From: Nocardia altamirensis NBRC 108246
Lineage (GTDB): Bacteria; Actinomycetota; Actinomycetes; Mycobacteriales; Mycobacteriaceae
NCBI RefSeq assembly: GCF_001612685.1
Contig: NZ_BDAY01000037.1
Location: 54,059 to 118,058, forward strand
DNA length: 64,000 nucleotides
Direction of reading: 5' to 3'
Shown here: positions 9,424-18,218 of the stretch, piece after piece
How the letters are laid out: each line of letters starts with the position of its first letter
Position numbering within the stretch: position 1 is the stretch's first letter
Notes under the pieces: generated by a model
Database searches by the model: none
What the model saw: the letters and a program-made list of their open reading frames with translations, nothing else
Told to the model about the DNA's origin: nothing
Translations under genes and position numbers: made by a program

Positions 9424-10095
9424 GTGCAACCAGTCCGGCGCACCAGCCTCATTGCCCAGGTCACCGAGCAGCTGCGTGCCGAAATACGTTCCAGCCGTTG
9501 GCCGATCGGCTCTCGCATCCCTACCGAACCCGAGCTCACCGAGCTGACGGGGACGGGTCGAAACACCGTGCGCGAGGCCGTTCAAGCCCTCGTCCACGCG
9601 GGGATGCTCGAGCGAAGGCAAGGCTCGGGAACCTACGTGATCGCCTCCTCCGACCTGGGAGGCACACTCGGTAAATACTTCGCCGATGCCGAAGAGCGCG
9701 ACGTCCTCGAACTGCGGCTCGCCCTCGACACCACGGCCGCCGCGCTGGCCGCGCGCCGCCGCGACGACGGCGATATCGCGAACCTGCTGCAGCTGCTCGC
9801 CGAGCGGGACAAGGCCTACGACGACGACAACCCGGCCGCCATCGAGGCGGACGTCGAGCTGCACCGCGCGATCGTGGTCGCCAGCCACAACGCCGTCTAC
9901 CTCGAGTTCTACGATTCGCTGCTGCCCATCATCGAACAGGTGATCCGGGCACGGACATTGAAGTCCGACGACTCGTACCCCGAGGAGCACGCCGAATTGG
10001 TGCACGCGGTGATCGACGGCGATCCCGAGCGGGCCGCGTCGGCCGCGAGCTGCTTCCTCAACTCGCTGATCGCCGAATACCCCGACCAGCGGTAG
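9424..10095 (+). CDS. FCD-domain GntR-family transcriptional regulator
   Basis: The protein has 223 residues. Residues 5-75 form a GntR winged helix with IPTEPELTELTGTGRNTVRE and the wing GMLERRQGSGTYV. Residues 90-215 form an all-helical FCD ligand domain, with the Asp/His metal-site pattern partly visible (DVELHRAIVVASHN and EEHAELVHAV). FCD regulators respond to small organic acids or metal-bound ligands. It is divergent from the CynX-type exporter and most likely controls it and itself. GTG at 9424 is the start, and the gene is monocistronic before the narK promoter region. Confidence 0.9.
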   Translation: MQPVRRTSLIAQVTEQLRAEIRSSRWPIGSRIPTEPELTELTGTGRNTVREAVQALVHAGMLERRQGSGTYVIASSDLGGTLGKYFADAEERDVLELRLALDTTAAALAARRRDDGDIANLLQLLAERDKAYDDDNPAAIEADVELHRAIVVASHNAVYLEFYDSLLPIIEQVIRARTLKSDDSYPEEHAELVHAVIDGDPERAASAASCFLNSLIAEYPDQR

Positions 10096-10122
10096 GCGTC
10101 ATTCGCGGCATCGAACAGCAGG

Positions 10123-10138
10123 GTAACCAAGTCGTCAC
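10123..10138 (+). promoter_or_regulatory. Candidate GlnR box upstream of second NarK gene
   Basis: GTAAC, six bases, then GTCAC matches the GTnAC-n6-GTnAC half-site spacing of actinobacterial GlnR boxes. It lies 170-185 bases before the narK start. GlnR is the usual nitrogen regulator of nitrate uptake and nirBD in actinomycetes, so the context is favourable. A single pair is weak evidence alone. Confidence 0.45.
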
Positions 10139-10216
10139 ACGTCGACTGCCCAGCATGTGAGTCGGAATTGCCGGGAACTTCACCGAGAGCCATAGCGCGG
10201 CAACAACTCCTCCCTA

Positions 10217-10237
10217 GGTTATGAATCGACCATAACC
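10217..10237. promoter_or_regulatory. Perfect 7+7 palindrome upstream of second NarK gene
   Basis: GGTTATG and CATAACC are perfectly inverted around seven bases, 70-90 bases before the narK ATG. The dyad suits a dimeric regulator close to the promoter. No regulator can be named from sequence. Confidence 0.5.
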
Positions 10238-10307
10238 AGGCAACTCGACCGAGCCTGTGGCCACCGTGCCGCGATGAGGGCAGTCGAGCTGAAGTGAGAG
10301 GAAGCCG

Positions 10308-11810
10308 ATGACTGCCATCGCCACCGGCACCCCGTCGAACCCACCGAACGAAGTACCAACGGAATCACCGACTTTCGTCCATCAGCTGCGGGGGCGCTGG
10401 CTCGAGCACTGGGAGCCGGACAACCCGACGTTCTGGGCAGCGGGCGGTGACAAGACCGCGCGCAAGAACCTGATCTTCTCGGTGTTCGCGGAAAACCTCG
10501 GCTTCGCCGTCTGGGTCCTCTGGGGCACCGTCGTCACCAGCATGGGCGCCGCGGGCTTCGGCTTCCTGGCCGGGCTCGGCAAGGGCGATCCGACCGCGGT
10601 GAGCAACGCGCTGCTGCTGTCGTCGACCCCGACCCTGGTCGGTGCCGCGCTGCGCATCCCGTATACCTTCGCCATCCCCAAGTTCGGCGGACGGGCGTTC
10701 ACCACGTTCAGCGCTGCGCTGCTGCTGATCCCGACGCTCGGGCTGGCGTACTTCATCAACCAGCCGGGCACACCCATGTGGGTCTTCATGATCCTGGCCG
10801 CGCTGGCCGGTGTCGGCGGCGGCAACTTCTCCTCCTCGATGGCCAACATCAACTTCTTCTTCCCCGACGGCAAGAAGGGCGCCGCGCTCGGCATCAACGC
10901 GGCAGGCGGCAATCTCGGCGTCGCGCAGACCCAGCTGGTGCTGCCGCTGCTGATCACCCTCGGCACGCATCTCACCGCCAAAGACGCTGCGGGCTACCGC
11001 TTCGGGCTCACGCTGGCCATCCTGGTCTGGGTGCCGTTCATCCTCGTCGCGGCTTTCGGTGCGCTGCGCTACATGGACAGCGTGTCGAATGCCAAGTCCG
11101 ACGGTCGTTCCTACAAGCTGGCGCTGACCAACGTGCACACCTGGGTGATGGCGGTGCTCTACATCGGCACCTTCGGCTCGTTCATCGGGTTCTCCTTCGC
11201 CTTCCCGACGTTGATCAAGGCCAACTTCCCGGAGCTGACCAAGATCGGCTGGATCACCACGCTCGGCAACCTGGCCTTCCTCGGCGCGCTGGTCGGCTCG
11301 GTCAGCCGTCCGTTCGGCGGGTGGGTGTCGGACAAGGTCGGTGGCGCCAAGATCACCCTCTATGTGTTCGGCGGCATGGCGGTGTCGGTCGCATTGATCA
11401 TGGCCGGGCTGGAGCTGAAGAGCTTCCCGCTGTACCTGATCGCGTTCCTGCTGCTGTTCGTCCTCGCCGGCATCGGCAACGGTTCGACCTATCGGATGAT
11501 CCCGACCATCTTCACCGCCGAAACCAAGAAGTACGCCGCGGAACACGGTCTGAGCCAGAGTGAGTCGGCCGCCTCGGCCCGGCGACAGGCAGGCGCTGCG
11601 ATCGGTGTGATCGGTGCGGTGGGCGCCGCGGGCGGGTGGCTGTTGCAGCAGGCGCTGCGGCTGTCCAACATCAACTACCACTCGATGGCGCCCGCGTTCT
11701 GGGCCTACGCGGTGGCGTTCCTGCTCATGGGCGCCGCAACCTGGTGGTTCTACCTGCGGTCCTCGTTCGCGATCGGTCGCTCGCCGTCCCTGGCCTACGC
11801 GAACGTGTAA
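10308..11810 (+). CDS. Nitrate/nitrite transporter, NarK-type MFS (second copy)
   Basis: A 500-residue, 12-helix carrier with the porter motifs GVGGGNFSSSMANINFFFP and INAAGGNLGVAQTQLV, and a second conserved segment VGSVSRPFGGWVSDKVGG. It belongs to the same family as the protein at 6383-7852, but has a longer N-terminus and a longer loop near residue 80. GAGAGGAAG precedes the ATG. It is transcribed alone, from a leader holding a GlnR-like box and a palindrome, so it is probably regulated separately from the nirBD operon copy. One copy may favour nitrate uptake and the other nitrite, but this cannot be decided here. Confidence 0.92.
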   Translation: MTAIATGTPSNPPNEVPTESPTFVHQLRGRWLEHWEPDNPTFWAAGGDKTARKNLIFSVFAENLGFAVWVLWGTVVTSMGAAGFGFLAGLGKGDPTAVSNALLLSSTPTLVGAALRIPYTFAIPKFGGRAFTTFSAALLLIPTLGLAYFINQPGTPMWVFMILAALAGVGGGNFSSSMANINFFFPDGKKGAALGINAAGGNLGVAQTQLVLPLLITLGTHLTAKDAAGYRFGLTLAILVWVPFILVAAFGALRYMDSVSNAKSDGRSYKLALTNVHTWVMAVLYIGTFGSFIGFSFAFPTLIKANFPELTKIGWITTLGNLAFLGALVGSVSRPFGGWVSDKVGGAKITLYVFGGMAVSVALIMAGLELKSFPLYLIAFLLLFVLAGIGNGSTYRMIPTIFTAETKKYAAEHGLSQSESAASARRQAGAAIGVIGAVGAAGGWLLQQALRLSNINYHSMAPAFWAYAVAFLLMGAATWWFYLRSSFAIGRSPSLAYANV

Positions 11811-11832
11811 CCGCCGCAGCGCGTTCCCCGGC

Positions 11833-12687
11833 CTACAGCAGCAGGCGGACCATATCCGCCGTGCGGGCAAGACCGGGGAACGCCTCCGGTGTCGAACGCG
11901 GGTGCAGCGCGTGCACCGCGAGCCGGAACATGACCGCGCGCAACAACATCTGCGGCCACTCCGGCAGATCCCGCCAGCGCTCCAGCAGCCCGTCGTCGGC
12001 GCCGCCCCACGCCAGCGCGTCGACCACGATCACCCCGGCGGCCCACGGCGCAGGCCGCCAGTACGGCGTGATGTCGGTGAGCCCCGGCGTGAAAACCCCT
12101 GCGAACAACACGGTTCCGAACAGATCGCCGTGCACGAGCTGAGCGGGCGTCTGCACCGGCTTCCGCAGCGTGGCCAGCTGACCGATGAGCTCCATGCTGC
12201 GCAGCCCGTCCGGCGACTGCGACGGCTGGGCCGCCCCACCCGCGCGCAGGCTGCGCAGCGGCACCGCCTCCCATGCGGCCCGGTCCGCGGCGACGAACAC
12301 GTCAACGTCGACCCACGGCGCGACCGGCGGCTGCACCAGGAATCGGGGTCGCTCGAGCTGCGCCGTGGCCTGATGCAGGCGCAACGACACCGAAACCACT
12401 TCGTCGTGCCTCGGTTCCGGGACACCCTCGAGATAGGTGTCGGCGCGCCAGCCGGACACCACGTAGCGCCCGTCGGTCGCACGCACCGGGCGGGCCAGGC
12501 GCAGCCCGTCCACCTTCAGCGTCTCGCGCACCTTGGCCGACCACGCGGCCCGTGCATGATCGGCGACCGGGCTGAGCACCACGTCCCCGAAACGCCAGCC
12601 ACCTTCCCAGTCGCCCAAGGTAACCGGTGTCACTTCGCGCAGACCGAACGTGGCACGCACGTGCTCGGGGGGTTCCACAGAAGTCAC
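11833..12687 (-). CDS. TIGR02569 family protein (Rv3205c-like)
   Basis: This 284-residue protein resembles a degenerate aminoglycoside/choline phosphotransferase fold. It has VHGDLFGTVLF in place of the catalytic HGDxxxxN loop and VVDALAWGG where IDW is usual. The missing Asn and altered DFG-like Asp make kinase activity doubtful. TIGR02569 proteins are found in mycolata next to moeZ, as here (106 bases downstream of the moeZ stop). The function is unknown. It faces the narK gene convergently across 22 bases. Confidence 0.75.
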   Translation of the reverse strand: MTSVEPPEHVRATFGLREVTPVTLGDWEGGWRFGDVVLSPVADHARAAWSAKVRETLKVDGLRLARPVRATDGRYVVSGWRADTYLEGVPEPRHDEVVSVSLRLHQATAQLERPRFLVQPPVAPWVDVDVFVAADRAAWEAVPLRSLRAGGAAQPSQSPDGLRSMELIGQLATLRKPVQTPAQLVHGDLFGTVLFAGVFTPGLTDITPYWRPAPWAAGVIVVDALAWGGADDGLLERWRDLPEWPQMLLRAVMFRLAVHALHPRSTPEAFPGLARTADMVRLLL

Positions 12688-12794
12688 GGCCGTACCGTAC
12701 CGCCGGGGTGGACGCTGTACAGGACGCCGCGCCGATGCGCAACCCCCGCCGGTCAGGCTGGGGTCACCAAGCGTGCGTCAGCCGCCGCGGACCG

Positions 12795-13979
12795 TCAGTA
12801 GACCGGCAGCGAGGGGTCGACCTGGCGGGCCCAGGCGATCACACCGCCCTGCAGGTGCGTGGCATCGGCGAAGCCTGCGCGCTTGAGCGCTGCGAGGGCC
12901 TCGGCGGAACGGACACCGGTCTTGCAGTGCAACACGATCGGACGATTCTGCGGCAGTTCGGCCAGCGCCTCACCGGACAGGATGCGGTCCTTCGGAATCA
13001 GCTTGGCGCCATCGATGTGCACGATGTCCCACTCGACGGGCTCACGCACGTCGATCAGCTCGATCTCCTTGCCCGCGTCGAGCAGCTCCTTCAGCTCGCG
13101 CGCGGTCACCGTCGAGCCCGCCGCGGCGGCTTGGCCTTCCTCGGACACCACACCGCAGAACGCTTCGTAGTCGATCAATTCGGTGATCGGCTGCCGTTCC
13201 GGGTCGCGGCGCAGCTTGATGGTCCGGTAGTTCATGTCCAGTGCGTCGTACACCATCAGCCGACCGAGCAACGGCTCGCCGATGCCGGTGATCAGCTTGA
13301 TCGCCTCGGTCACCATGACCGAGCCGATGGACGCGCACAGCACGCCGAGCACGCCGCCCTCGGCGCAGGACGGAACCATGCCCGGCGGCGGCGCCTCCGG
13401 GTAGAGGTCGCGGTAGTTGATGCCGCGCCCGTCCGGTGCGTCCTCCCAGAAGACCGAAACCTGGCCCTCGAAGCGGTAAATGGAGCCCCACACATAGGGC
13501 TTGCCCGCCAGCACCGCCGCGTCGTTGACGAGGTAGCGGGTGGCGAAGTTGTCGGTGCCGTCCACGATCAGGTCGTACTCGGCGAACAGCTCGACCGCGT
13601 TCTCCGGCTCCAGCCGCAGCTTGTGCAGCCGCACGTCGATGCCGGAGTTGATCTCCAGGATCGAGTCGCGCGCGCTGTCGGCCTTCGGCCGCCCGATATC
13701 GGACTCGCCGTGGATGATCTGGCGCTGCAGATTCGAGGCATCGACCTCGTCGAACTCGACGATGCCGAGGGTGCCGACACCCGCGGCGGCCAGGTAGAGC
13801 AGCGCCGGAGATCCGAGCCCACCCGCACCGATGACCAGCACCTTGGCGTTCTTCAGCCGCTTCTGTCCGTCCACGCCGAGGTCGGGAATGATCAGGTGGC
13901 GACTGTAGCGGGCGACCTCGTCCTTGGTCAGCTCCGCGGCAGGCTCGACCAGCGGCGGCAGGGACTTAGGTGATGACAC
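12795..13979 (-). CDS. moeZ: Adenylyltransferase/sulfurtransferase MoeZ
   Basis: MoeZ (394 residues) adenylates the C-terminal Gly-Gly of sulfur-carrier proteins such as MoaD or CysO and passes sulfur from its rhodanese domain. The N-terminal ThiF/E1 domain has VIGAGGLGSPALLYLAAAG near residue 50 and the conserved RYSRHLIIPDLG. The C-terminal rhodanese domain has the active-site loop LHCKTGVRS near residue 350. GTG 13979 lies eight bases after GAGGAG and gives an N-terminus like Rv3206c; ATG at 13997 is less likely. It supports molybdenum-cofactor and cysteine biosynthesis. Confidence 0.93.
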   Translation of the reverse strand: MSSPKSLPPLVEPAAELTKDEVARYSRHLIIPDLGVDGQKRLKNAKVLVIGAGGLGSPALLYLAAAGVGTLGIVEFDEVDASNLQRQIIHGESDIGRPKADSARDSILEINSGIDVRLHKLRLEPENAVELFAEYDLIVDGTDNFATRYLVNDAAVLAGKPYVWGSIYRFEGQVSVFWEDAPDGRGINYRDLYPEAPPPGMVPSCAEGGVLGVLCASIGSVMVTEAIKLITGIGEPLLGRLMVYDALDMNYRTIKLRRDPERQPITELIDYEAFCGVVSEEGQAAAAGSTVTARELKELLDAGKEIELIDVREPVEWDIVHIDGAKLIPKDRILSGEALAELPQNRPIVLHCKTGVRSAEALAALKRAGFADATHLQGGVIAWARQVDPSLPVY

Positions 13980-14075
13980 GTCCAGGACTCCTCGCATCGA
14001 ATGGGTCGATCTCGTTGTGCAACATCCGCGACCAGACCGTTCTTCCCGACCTATCGTCGCGCACCGGTTGCCGAG

Positions 14076-15500
14076 TCAGCCGCGGGGGTACGGCCACGGG
14101 TTGAAGCGACATCGCTTGCCGTCCATCGGAACGGCCCCGCCCGGCTCGAGCGCGGCGATGTCGTTGTTCTTGATGCCGAAGGTCTGCTGCATCATCACCG
14201 GGGCGAGGCCGCCGTCGGTCTCGCACGGCTGATGCTGGTGGTAGCCGATGGCGTGGCCGACCTCGTGGTTGATCTGGTACTGCCGGTAGGAGCCGATGTC
14301 GCCCTCGAACGCGATCGCGCCGCGGACCCAGCGGACCTCGGAGAGCACCACCCGGCCGAGATCGGCGTTGTAGCAGGACGAGTCGATCGGGATCTCGAAA
14401 CCGCAGGCCTCGCGGCTGGTCTTGCGGGAGGTGAGCGAGATGCGGAACTCGGTGTCGCCCTGGTCGACTCGGCGGAAGGCGAACTTCTGATCCTGGGTCC
14501 AGCTCTTCGGGTTGGCCAGCGTGGAGTCGACCAGCTTCGCCACCGACTGGTCGCCGCCGAACGCGGTCGTGTCGACGCCGTCCTCGATCTCGACGGTGTA
14601 GCGGAACACGGTGTCGGTGCCCGTCCCGACCTGCGCGGTGCCGCCGGGCACCACATGCCAAGAGCCCGTACCGCTTTCGACGAACGGGCCGCCGTCCGGC
14701 AATGCGCCGGTCGGCAGGTCGGTGGGAAAGTGGCCGTCGCCGGGTGGTGCGCCGATGATGCCCGAGTTCGCGGCCCGCGGGCTCAAATGTCCCAAGCCGG
14801 GCGCGGTGGCGGCAGCGACCGACGGATCGCTGCCGCGCACTGCGTCGACGACCACCAGCACGGTGACGACGAACAGGACAGGCAGCGCGTACGCGCGCCA
14901 GCCGTAGGTGGAGACGAATCGGCCTAGCGCGCTTTGCTTTTTGACGCTGCGCTCGGGGCGGCCTCGGTCTCTGCCCTCGGCCGGGGCGGTGGGATCCCAG
15001 CTGGCGCGCAACGGTTGATGGGAGCGGTCGGACTGGCCGTAGAGGCCGAGCGGGTCGTAGATCTCGACGCCGTTGTGATCGCGCCGCACCCCGTCCGAAT
15101 CGGGCTGCCCGTCATGGTGATTCGCACCGCGCCTCGGCCGGGTGGTGGCGCCGGGACGTGGGCGGGCGCGGCGCTCCTCGGTGGTGAATCCGTCGGCGGC
15201 GGCATAGCTGTCGATGCCGAGTTCGTCCTCCGGGTCGAAGCCGTCGTCGGGCCGCAGCGGGTCGTCGGCATCGAACCGCGACGCAGCGCCGGTACGGGCG
15301 GCTGCGCCCCGACGTATCTCCGGGCCGGACCTTGCCACGGGGTCTGACACTACGGAACCGGGCGCGCCGGGACCAGCACGGCGGCGCGAGTCGCGCCCAC
15401 CGCCGGACGGCCCTTCCCGTCGGTCCTTCACGGACACCAGGTTCTCACAGCCGCCGAGCGGCGCCGTCGGGCACGCCAGCACCGCCCTCAGGTGCGACAT
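14076..15500 (-). CDS. DUF3152 membrane-anchored metalloprotease-like protein (Rv3207c-like)
   Basis: The 474-residue protein has a long polar, Arg-rich cytoplasmic N-terminus, one membrane helix near residues 195-217, and an extracellular domain. That domain contains HEVGHAIGYH near residue 411, a complete HEXXHXXGXXH zinc motif of metzincin type, plus paired cysteines. DUF3152 proteins are actinobacterial and follow moeZ in mycobacteria. Peptidase activity is inferred from the motif only. ATG 15500 is used; GTG codons about 22 and 24 residues in would remove a poorly conserved lead. It is divergent from the TetR gene. Confidence 0.8.
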   Translation of the reverse strand: MSHLRAVLACPTAPLGGCENLVSVKDRREGPSGGGRDSRRRAGPGAPGSVVSDPVARSGPEIRRGAAARTGAASRFDADDPLRPDDGFDPEDELGIDSYAAADGFTTEERRARPRPGATTRPRRGANHHDGQPDSDGVRRDHNGVEIYDPLGLYGQSDRSHQPLRASWDPTAPAEGRDRGRPERSVKKQSALGRFVSTYGWRAYALPVLFVVTVLVVVDAVRGSDPSVAAATAPGLGHLSPRAANSGIIGAPPGDGHFPTDLPTGALPDGGPFVESGTGSWHVVPGGTAQVGTGTDTVFRYTVEIEDGVDTTAFGGDQSVAKLVDSTLANPKSWTQDQKFAFRRVDQGDTEFRISLTSRKTSREACGFEIPIDSSCYNADLGRVVLSEVRWVRGAIAFEGDIGSYRQYQINHEVGHAIGYHQHQPCETDGGLAPVMMQQTFGIKNNDIAALEPGGAVPMDGKRCRFNPWPYPRG

Positions 15501-15617
15501 TTCTCACCGCCCCGAATGACTTCTCACGCCCGGGTCTAGTGGTCGGCAACAACCGAGTATCGTTCTTGGGATACCCGGTGCATACCCCTTGCCGGGGAAT
15601 CAACTGGGAGAGCCGAA

Positions 15618-16274
15618 ATGACTGACCTCGTGGACCGGATGGCGTCCCGCAGATCGTCGTCCGAGCCCGCCAAACGCGGCACCCGGCTTCCGCGGGACGA
15701 GCGACGTCAGCAGCTACTCGCGGCGGCCAGCGAAGTATTCGTGCAGCGTGGCTACCACGCCGCCGGTATGGACGAGATCTCGCAGTGCGCAGGCGTGAGC
15801 AAGCCGGTGCTGTACCAACACTTCACCAGCAAGCTGGAGCTGTATCTGGCGGTGCTGCAGAACTACGTGGACATGCTGGTCTCCAGCGTCCGGCAGGCAC
15901 TGCGGTCGACCACCGACAACCGCCAGCGGGTGCGGGCCGCCGTGCAGGCCTACTTCGACTTCGTCGACAACGAGATGCAGGGCTTCCGCCTCGTCTTCGA
16001 ATCCGACCTCACCAGCGAGCCGCAGGTGCAGCGCCGGGTCGAGCAGGCCACCGAGGCCTGTGTGGACGCGGTCTTCGATCTGGTCGCCCACGACTCCGGC
16101 CTCGACCCGTACCGGGCCCGCATCCTCGCGGTCGGCCTGGTCGGTGCGAGCCAGTTCACCGCGCGCTACTGGCTGGAGGCGGACCGGCCCATCCCGAAGG
16201 AAGAGGCCGTCGACACGACGGTGTCGCTCGCCTGGGGCGGTCTGTCGCACGTCCCGCTGCACCCGATCGACTGA
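15618..16274 (+). CDS. fasR: TetR-family regulator, FasR-like
   Basis: A 218-residue TetR protein with the helix-turn-helix at about residues 28-75 (AAGMDEISQCAGVSKPVLYQHF) and a helical ligand domain. Its position between the DUF3152 and DUF3107 genes is that of Rv3208 (FasR), the long-chain acyl-CoA-responsive activator of the fatty acid synthase operon in mycobacteria. The name rests on synteny and on general resemblance. GGGAGAG precedes the ATG. A strong hairpin follows the stop. The fas-acpS target is not in this window. Confidence 0.82.
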   Translation: MTDLVDRMASRRSSSEPAKRGTRLPRDERRQQLLAAASEVFVQRGYHAAGMDEISQCAGVSKPVLYQHFTSKLELYLAVLQNYVDMLVSSVRQALRSTTDNRQRVRAAVQAYFDFVDNEMQGFRLVFESDLTSEPQVQRRVEQATEACVDAVFDLVAHDSGLDPYRARILAVGLVGASQFTARYWLEADRPIPKEEAVDTTVSLAWGGLSHVPLHPID

Positions 16275-16279
16275 CGCAC

Positions 16280-16330
16280 GAACAGCAACGAGCCCCTGCC
16301 TCCCGAGGAGGCAGGGGCTCGTTGCTGTTC
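16280..16330. terminator. Bidirectional intrinsic terminator
   Basis: A perfect 24-bp stem with a three-base loop (CGA) lies between the convergent fasR and DUF3107 genes. A T-run follows on the plus strand at about 16338. It can stop transcription from both sides. Confidence 0.93.
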
Positions 16331-16342
16331 GGCCGGGTGTTT

Positions 16343-16570
16343 TTAGACGGTGGCGAAGCCGACGCGGCCCGCGGTCACGGTGCCGATCTCGACGTAGGCG
16401 ACCTTCGAGGCCTGGATCAGGAACTTGCGGCCCTTGTCGTCGGTCAGGGACACGACGCCGCCGTTGCCGTTCAGCGCACCGGACACCAGCGCTTCGACCT
16501 CGTCCGGGGTCTGCGAGCTGTTGATCACGAGCTCGCGCGGGCTATCCGAAATACCGATCTTGACCTCCAC
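16343..16570 (-). CDS. DUF3107 family protein (TB9.4-like)
   Basis: A 75-residue protein beginning VEVKIGISDSPRELVI and containing the conserved core VSLTDDKGRKFLIQASKVAYVEIG. This matches the small actinobacterial DUF3107 family encoded beside fasR (Rv3208A). GGAGG lies seven bases before GTG 16570. The longer in-frame extension upstream lacks a ribosome site and is not supported. The function is unknown; no signal peptide or membrane helix is seen. Confidence 0.88.
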   Translation of the reverse strand: MEVKIGISDSPRELVINSSQTPDEVEALVSGALNGNGGVVSLTDDKGRKFLIQASKVAYVEIGTVTAGRVGFATV

Positions 16571-16717
16571 GGCCAACCTCCGAACGTAAGAGTCCTGTGC
16601 TGTCCCGATAAAGGCTAGTGCAGCGAAACCCACAGCGGACAGACGGCTACCTGCGCCCTCAGCGAACACAGGAAAGGCCCGCACGCCGCTGTGCAGGCCT
16701 GTCGCGGGAGCACCGTT

Positions 16718-17260
16718 TTACTTGGGCTCGATCAGCTGGATCTCGAGCTCGATGTTGACCTTGTCGCTCAGCATGCCCGGCAGCAGGCCGCCGACGCCGA
16801 AGTCGGTGCGCTTGATGGTGCCGGTGGCGGAGAATCCGGCGTGGCGGTCGCCGGTCGCGCCGAATTCCTGCACGCCGCCCCACTCGACGTCGAGGGTGAC
16901 CGGCTTGGTGACGCCGCCGAGCGTGGCCTCGCCCTCGACCTCGAAGCTCTCGCCGACCTGCACCGGCTCGGTGGCGCGGAAGGTCAGCGTCGGCCGGTTG
17001 GCGACGTCGAGGAAGTCCGCGGTGCGGATGTGCGCGTCGCGGTCGGCGTTGCCGGTGTCGAACGAGTCGAGGTGGATGGTCGCGCCGAGCTGGGCGGCGC
17101 CGGACTCGTCGACCACGAATTCGGTCTCGAACTTGGTGAAGCCGCCCCGCACCTTGGAGATGCCGAGGTGGCGAATGGTGAAGGCGACCGAGGAGTGCGC
17201 GGTGTCGAGCGCCCAGGTGCCTGCCTTCAGCGACGTGGTGGTTTCGGAGGAAGTTGTCAT
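16718..17260 (-). CDS. YceI-family isoprenoid/lipid-binding protein
   Basis: The 180-residue protein has the YceI lipocalin-like barrel: WALDTAHSSVAFTIRHLGISKVRG at the front, FDTGNADRDAHIRTADFLD in the middle, and GTIKRTDFGV near the end. Members bind polyisoprenoids, quinones or amide lipids. No signal peptide is visible, so it should be cytoplasmic, as in many actinobacterial members. ATG 17260 is chosen over GTG 17269. It is divergent from an XRE regulator 93 bases away, which may control it. Confidence 0.9.
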   Translation of the reverse strand: MTTSSETTTSLKAGTWALDTAHSSVAFTIRHLGISKVRGGFTKFETEFVVDESGAAQLGATIHLDSFDTGNADRDAHIRTADFLDVANRPTLTFRATEPVQVGESFEVEGEATLGGVTKPVTLDVEWGGVQEFGATGDRHAGFSATGTIKRTDFGVGGLLPGMLSDKVNIELEIQLIEPK

Positions 17261-17353
17261 GCCAACCACAATGACCGGACCGTGGTCCGTTAACCAGACC
17301 GCCGTTATCCTGGACCTGACAGGGCGAGGCTAAGCCTCCTAGGAGACGGCACG

Positions 17354-18199
17354 ATGGAGCCCATGGCAACCAACGGATTCGCGGAGTTCCTGATCGCGCG
17401 CCGGGCCGAACTCCGGCCAGGCGACGTCGGCATGCCGGAGGGCAGGCGGCGGCGGACCCCGGGACTGCGCCGCGAGGAGGTCGCCGTCCGCGCCGGCGTC
17501 AGCGCCGACTACCTGGCGCGCCTGGAACAGGGCCGCGACACCAATCCCTCGGTCGCGGTGGTCGACGCGCTCGCCGACGCGCTCTTGCTTCGCGGCAAAC
17601 AGCGACACCACTTCAGCCTGCTCGCCCTGGCCTCGGGCAACGAATCCCGTTGCCCCGGTAGCGAATCCGCCGAGGAGCAGATCGCCGAGACGATCCAGTC
17701 CATCCTGCACGCCTTGCAGCCGACCCCCGCCTTCGTGGTCGGCAGACGACTCAACGTGCTCGGCTGGAACGCCGCATGGGCCGACTTCGCCGCACCCATC
17801 GGCCTGCTCGGCACCGAGGGCCAGCCGAATCTGGCCTGGTACACGTTCGTCGATCCGACGGCGCGCACCGTGCTGCGCAACTGGTCCGAGGCCGCGGATC
17901 TGTTCGCCGCGGCGCTCTTGCGCGCCAAATCACGGTGGCCAGGCGATGATTCGCTGCTGGAAACCATCGATGCGCTGCGCAAGTACCCCGCCTTCGCCGA
18001 GCGCTGGAAACCCCATCAGGTCGGCGCGCCCGCCTCGGGGATGCTGCATATCGACCATCCGGAGCACGGCCAGGTCGCGGTGCCGTTCGAAACGCTGGAA
18101 GCCGACCGCGATCAGAGCATCGTCGTCTGGCTCGTCGATCAGGCCCAGGTCCAGACGCAGGGTCTGCGCCTGGTCCGGTCCACGGCGGTCAACGAATAG
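17354..18199 (+). CDS. XRE-family regulator with MmyB-like ligand domain
   Basis: A 281-residue regulator. Residues 5-80 form the helix-turn-helix, with the typical RRRRTPGLRREEVAVRAGVS and DYLARLEQGRD segments. Residues 105-275 form the C-terminal MmyB/PAS-like domain (TPAFVVGRRLNVLGWNAAW). Homologues of this architecture sense small ligands and regulate an adjacent divergent gene. The neighbour here is the YceI protein, a plausible target. AGGAGA lies seven bases before ATG 17354. Confidence 0.88.
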   Translation: MEPMATNGFAEFLIARRAELRPGDVGMPEGRRRRTPGLRREEVAVRAGVSADYLARLEQGRDTNPSVAVVDALADALLLRGKQRHHFSLLALASGNESRCPGSESAEEQIAETIQSILHALQPTPAFVVGRRLNVLGWNAAWADFAAPIGLLGTEGQPNLAWYTFVDPTARTVLRNWSEAADLFAAALLRAKSRWPGDDSLLETIDALRKYPAFAERWKPHQVGAPASGMLHIDHPEHGQVAVPFETLEADRDQSIVVWLVDQAQVQTQGLRLVRSTAVNE

Positions 18200-18218
18200 T
18201 GCTGGAGCCCAAGCAGGT

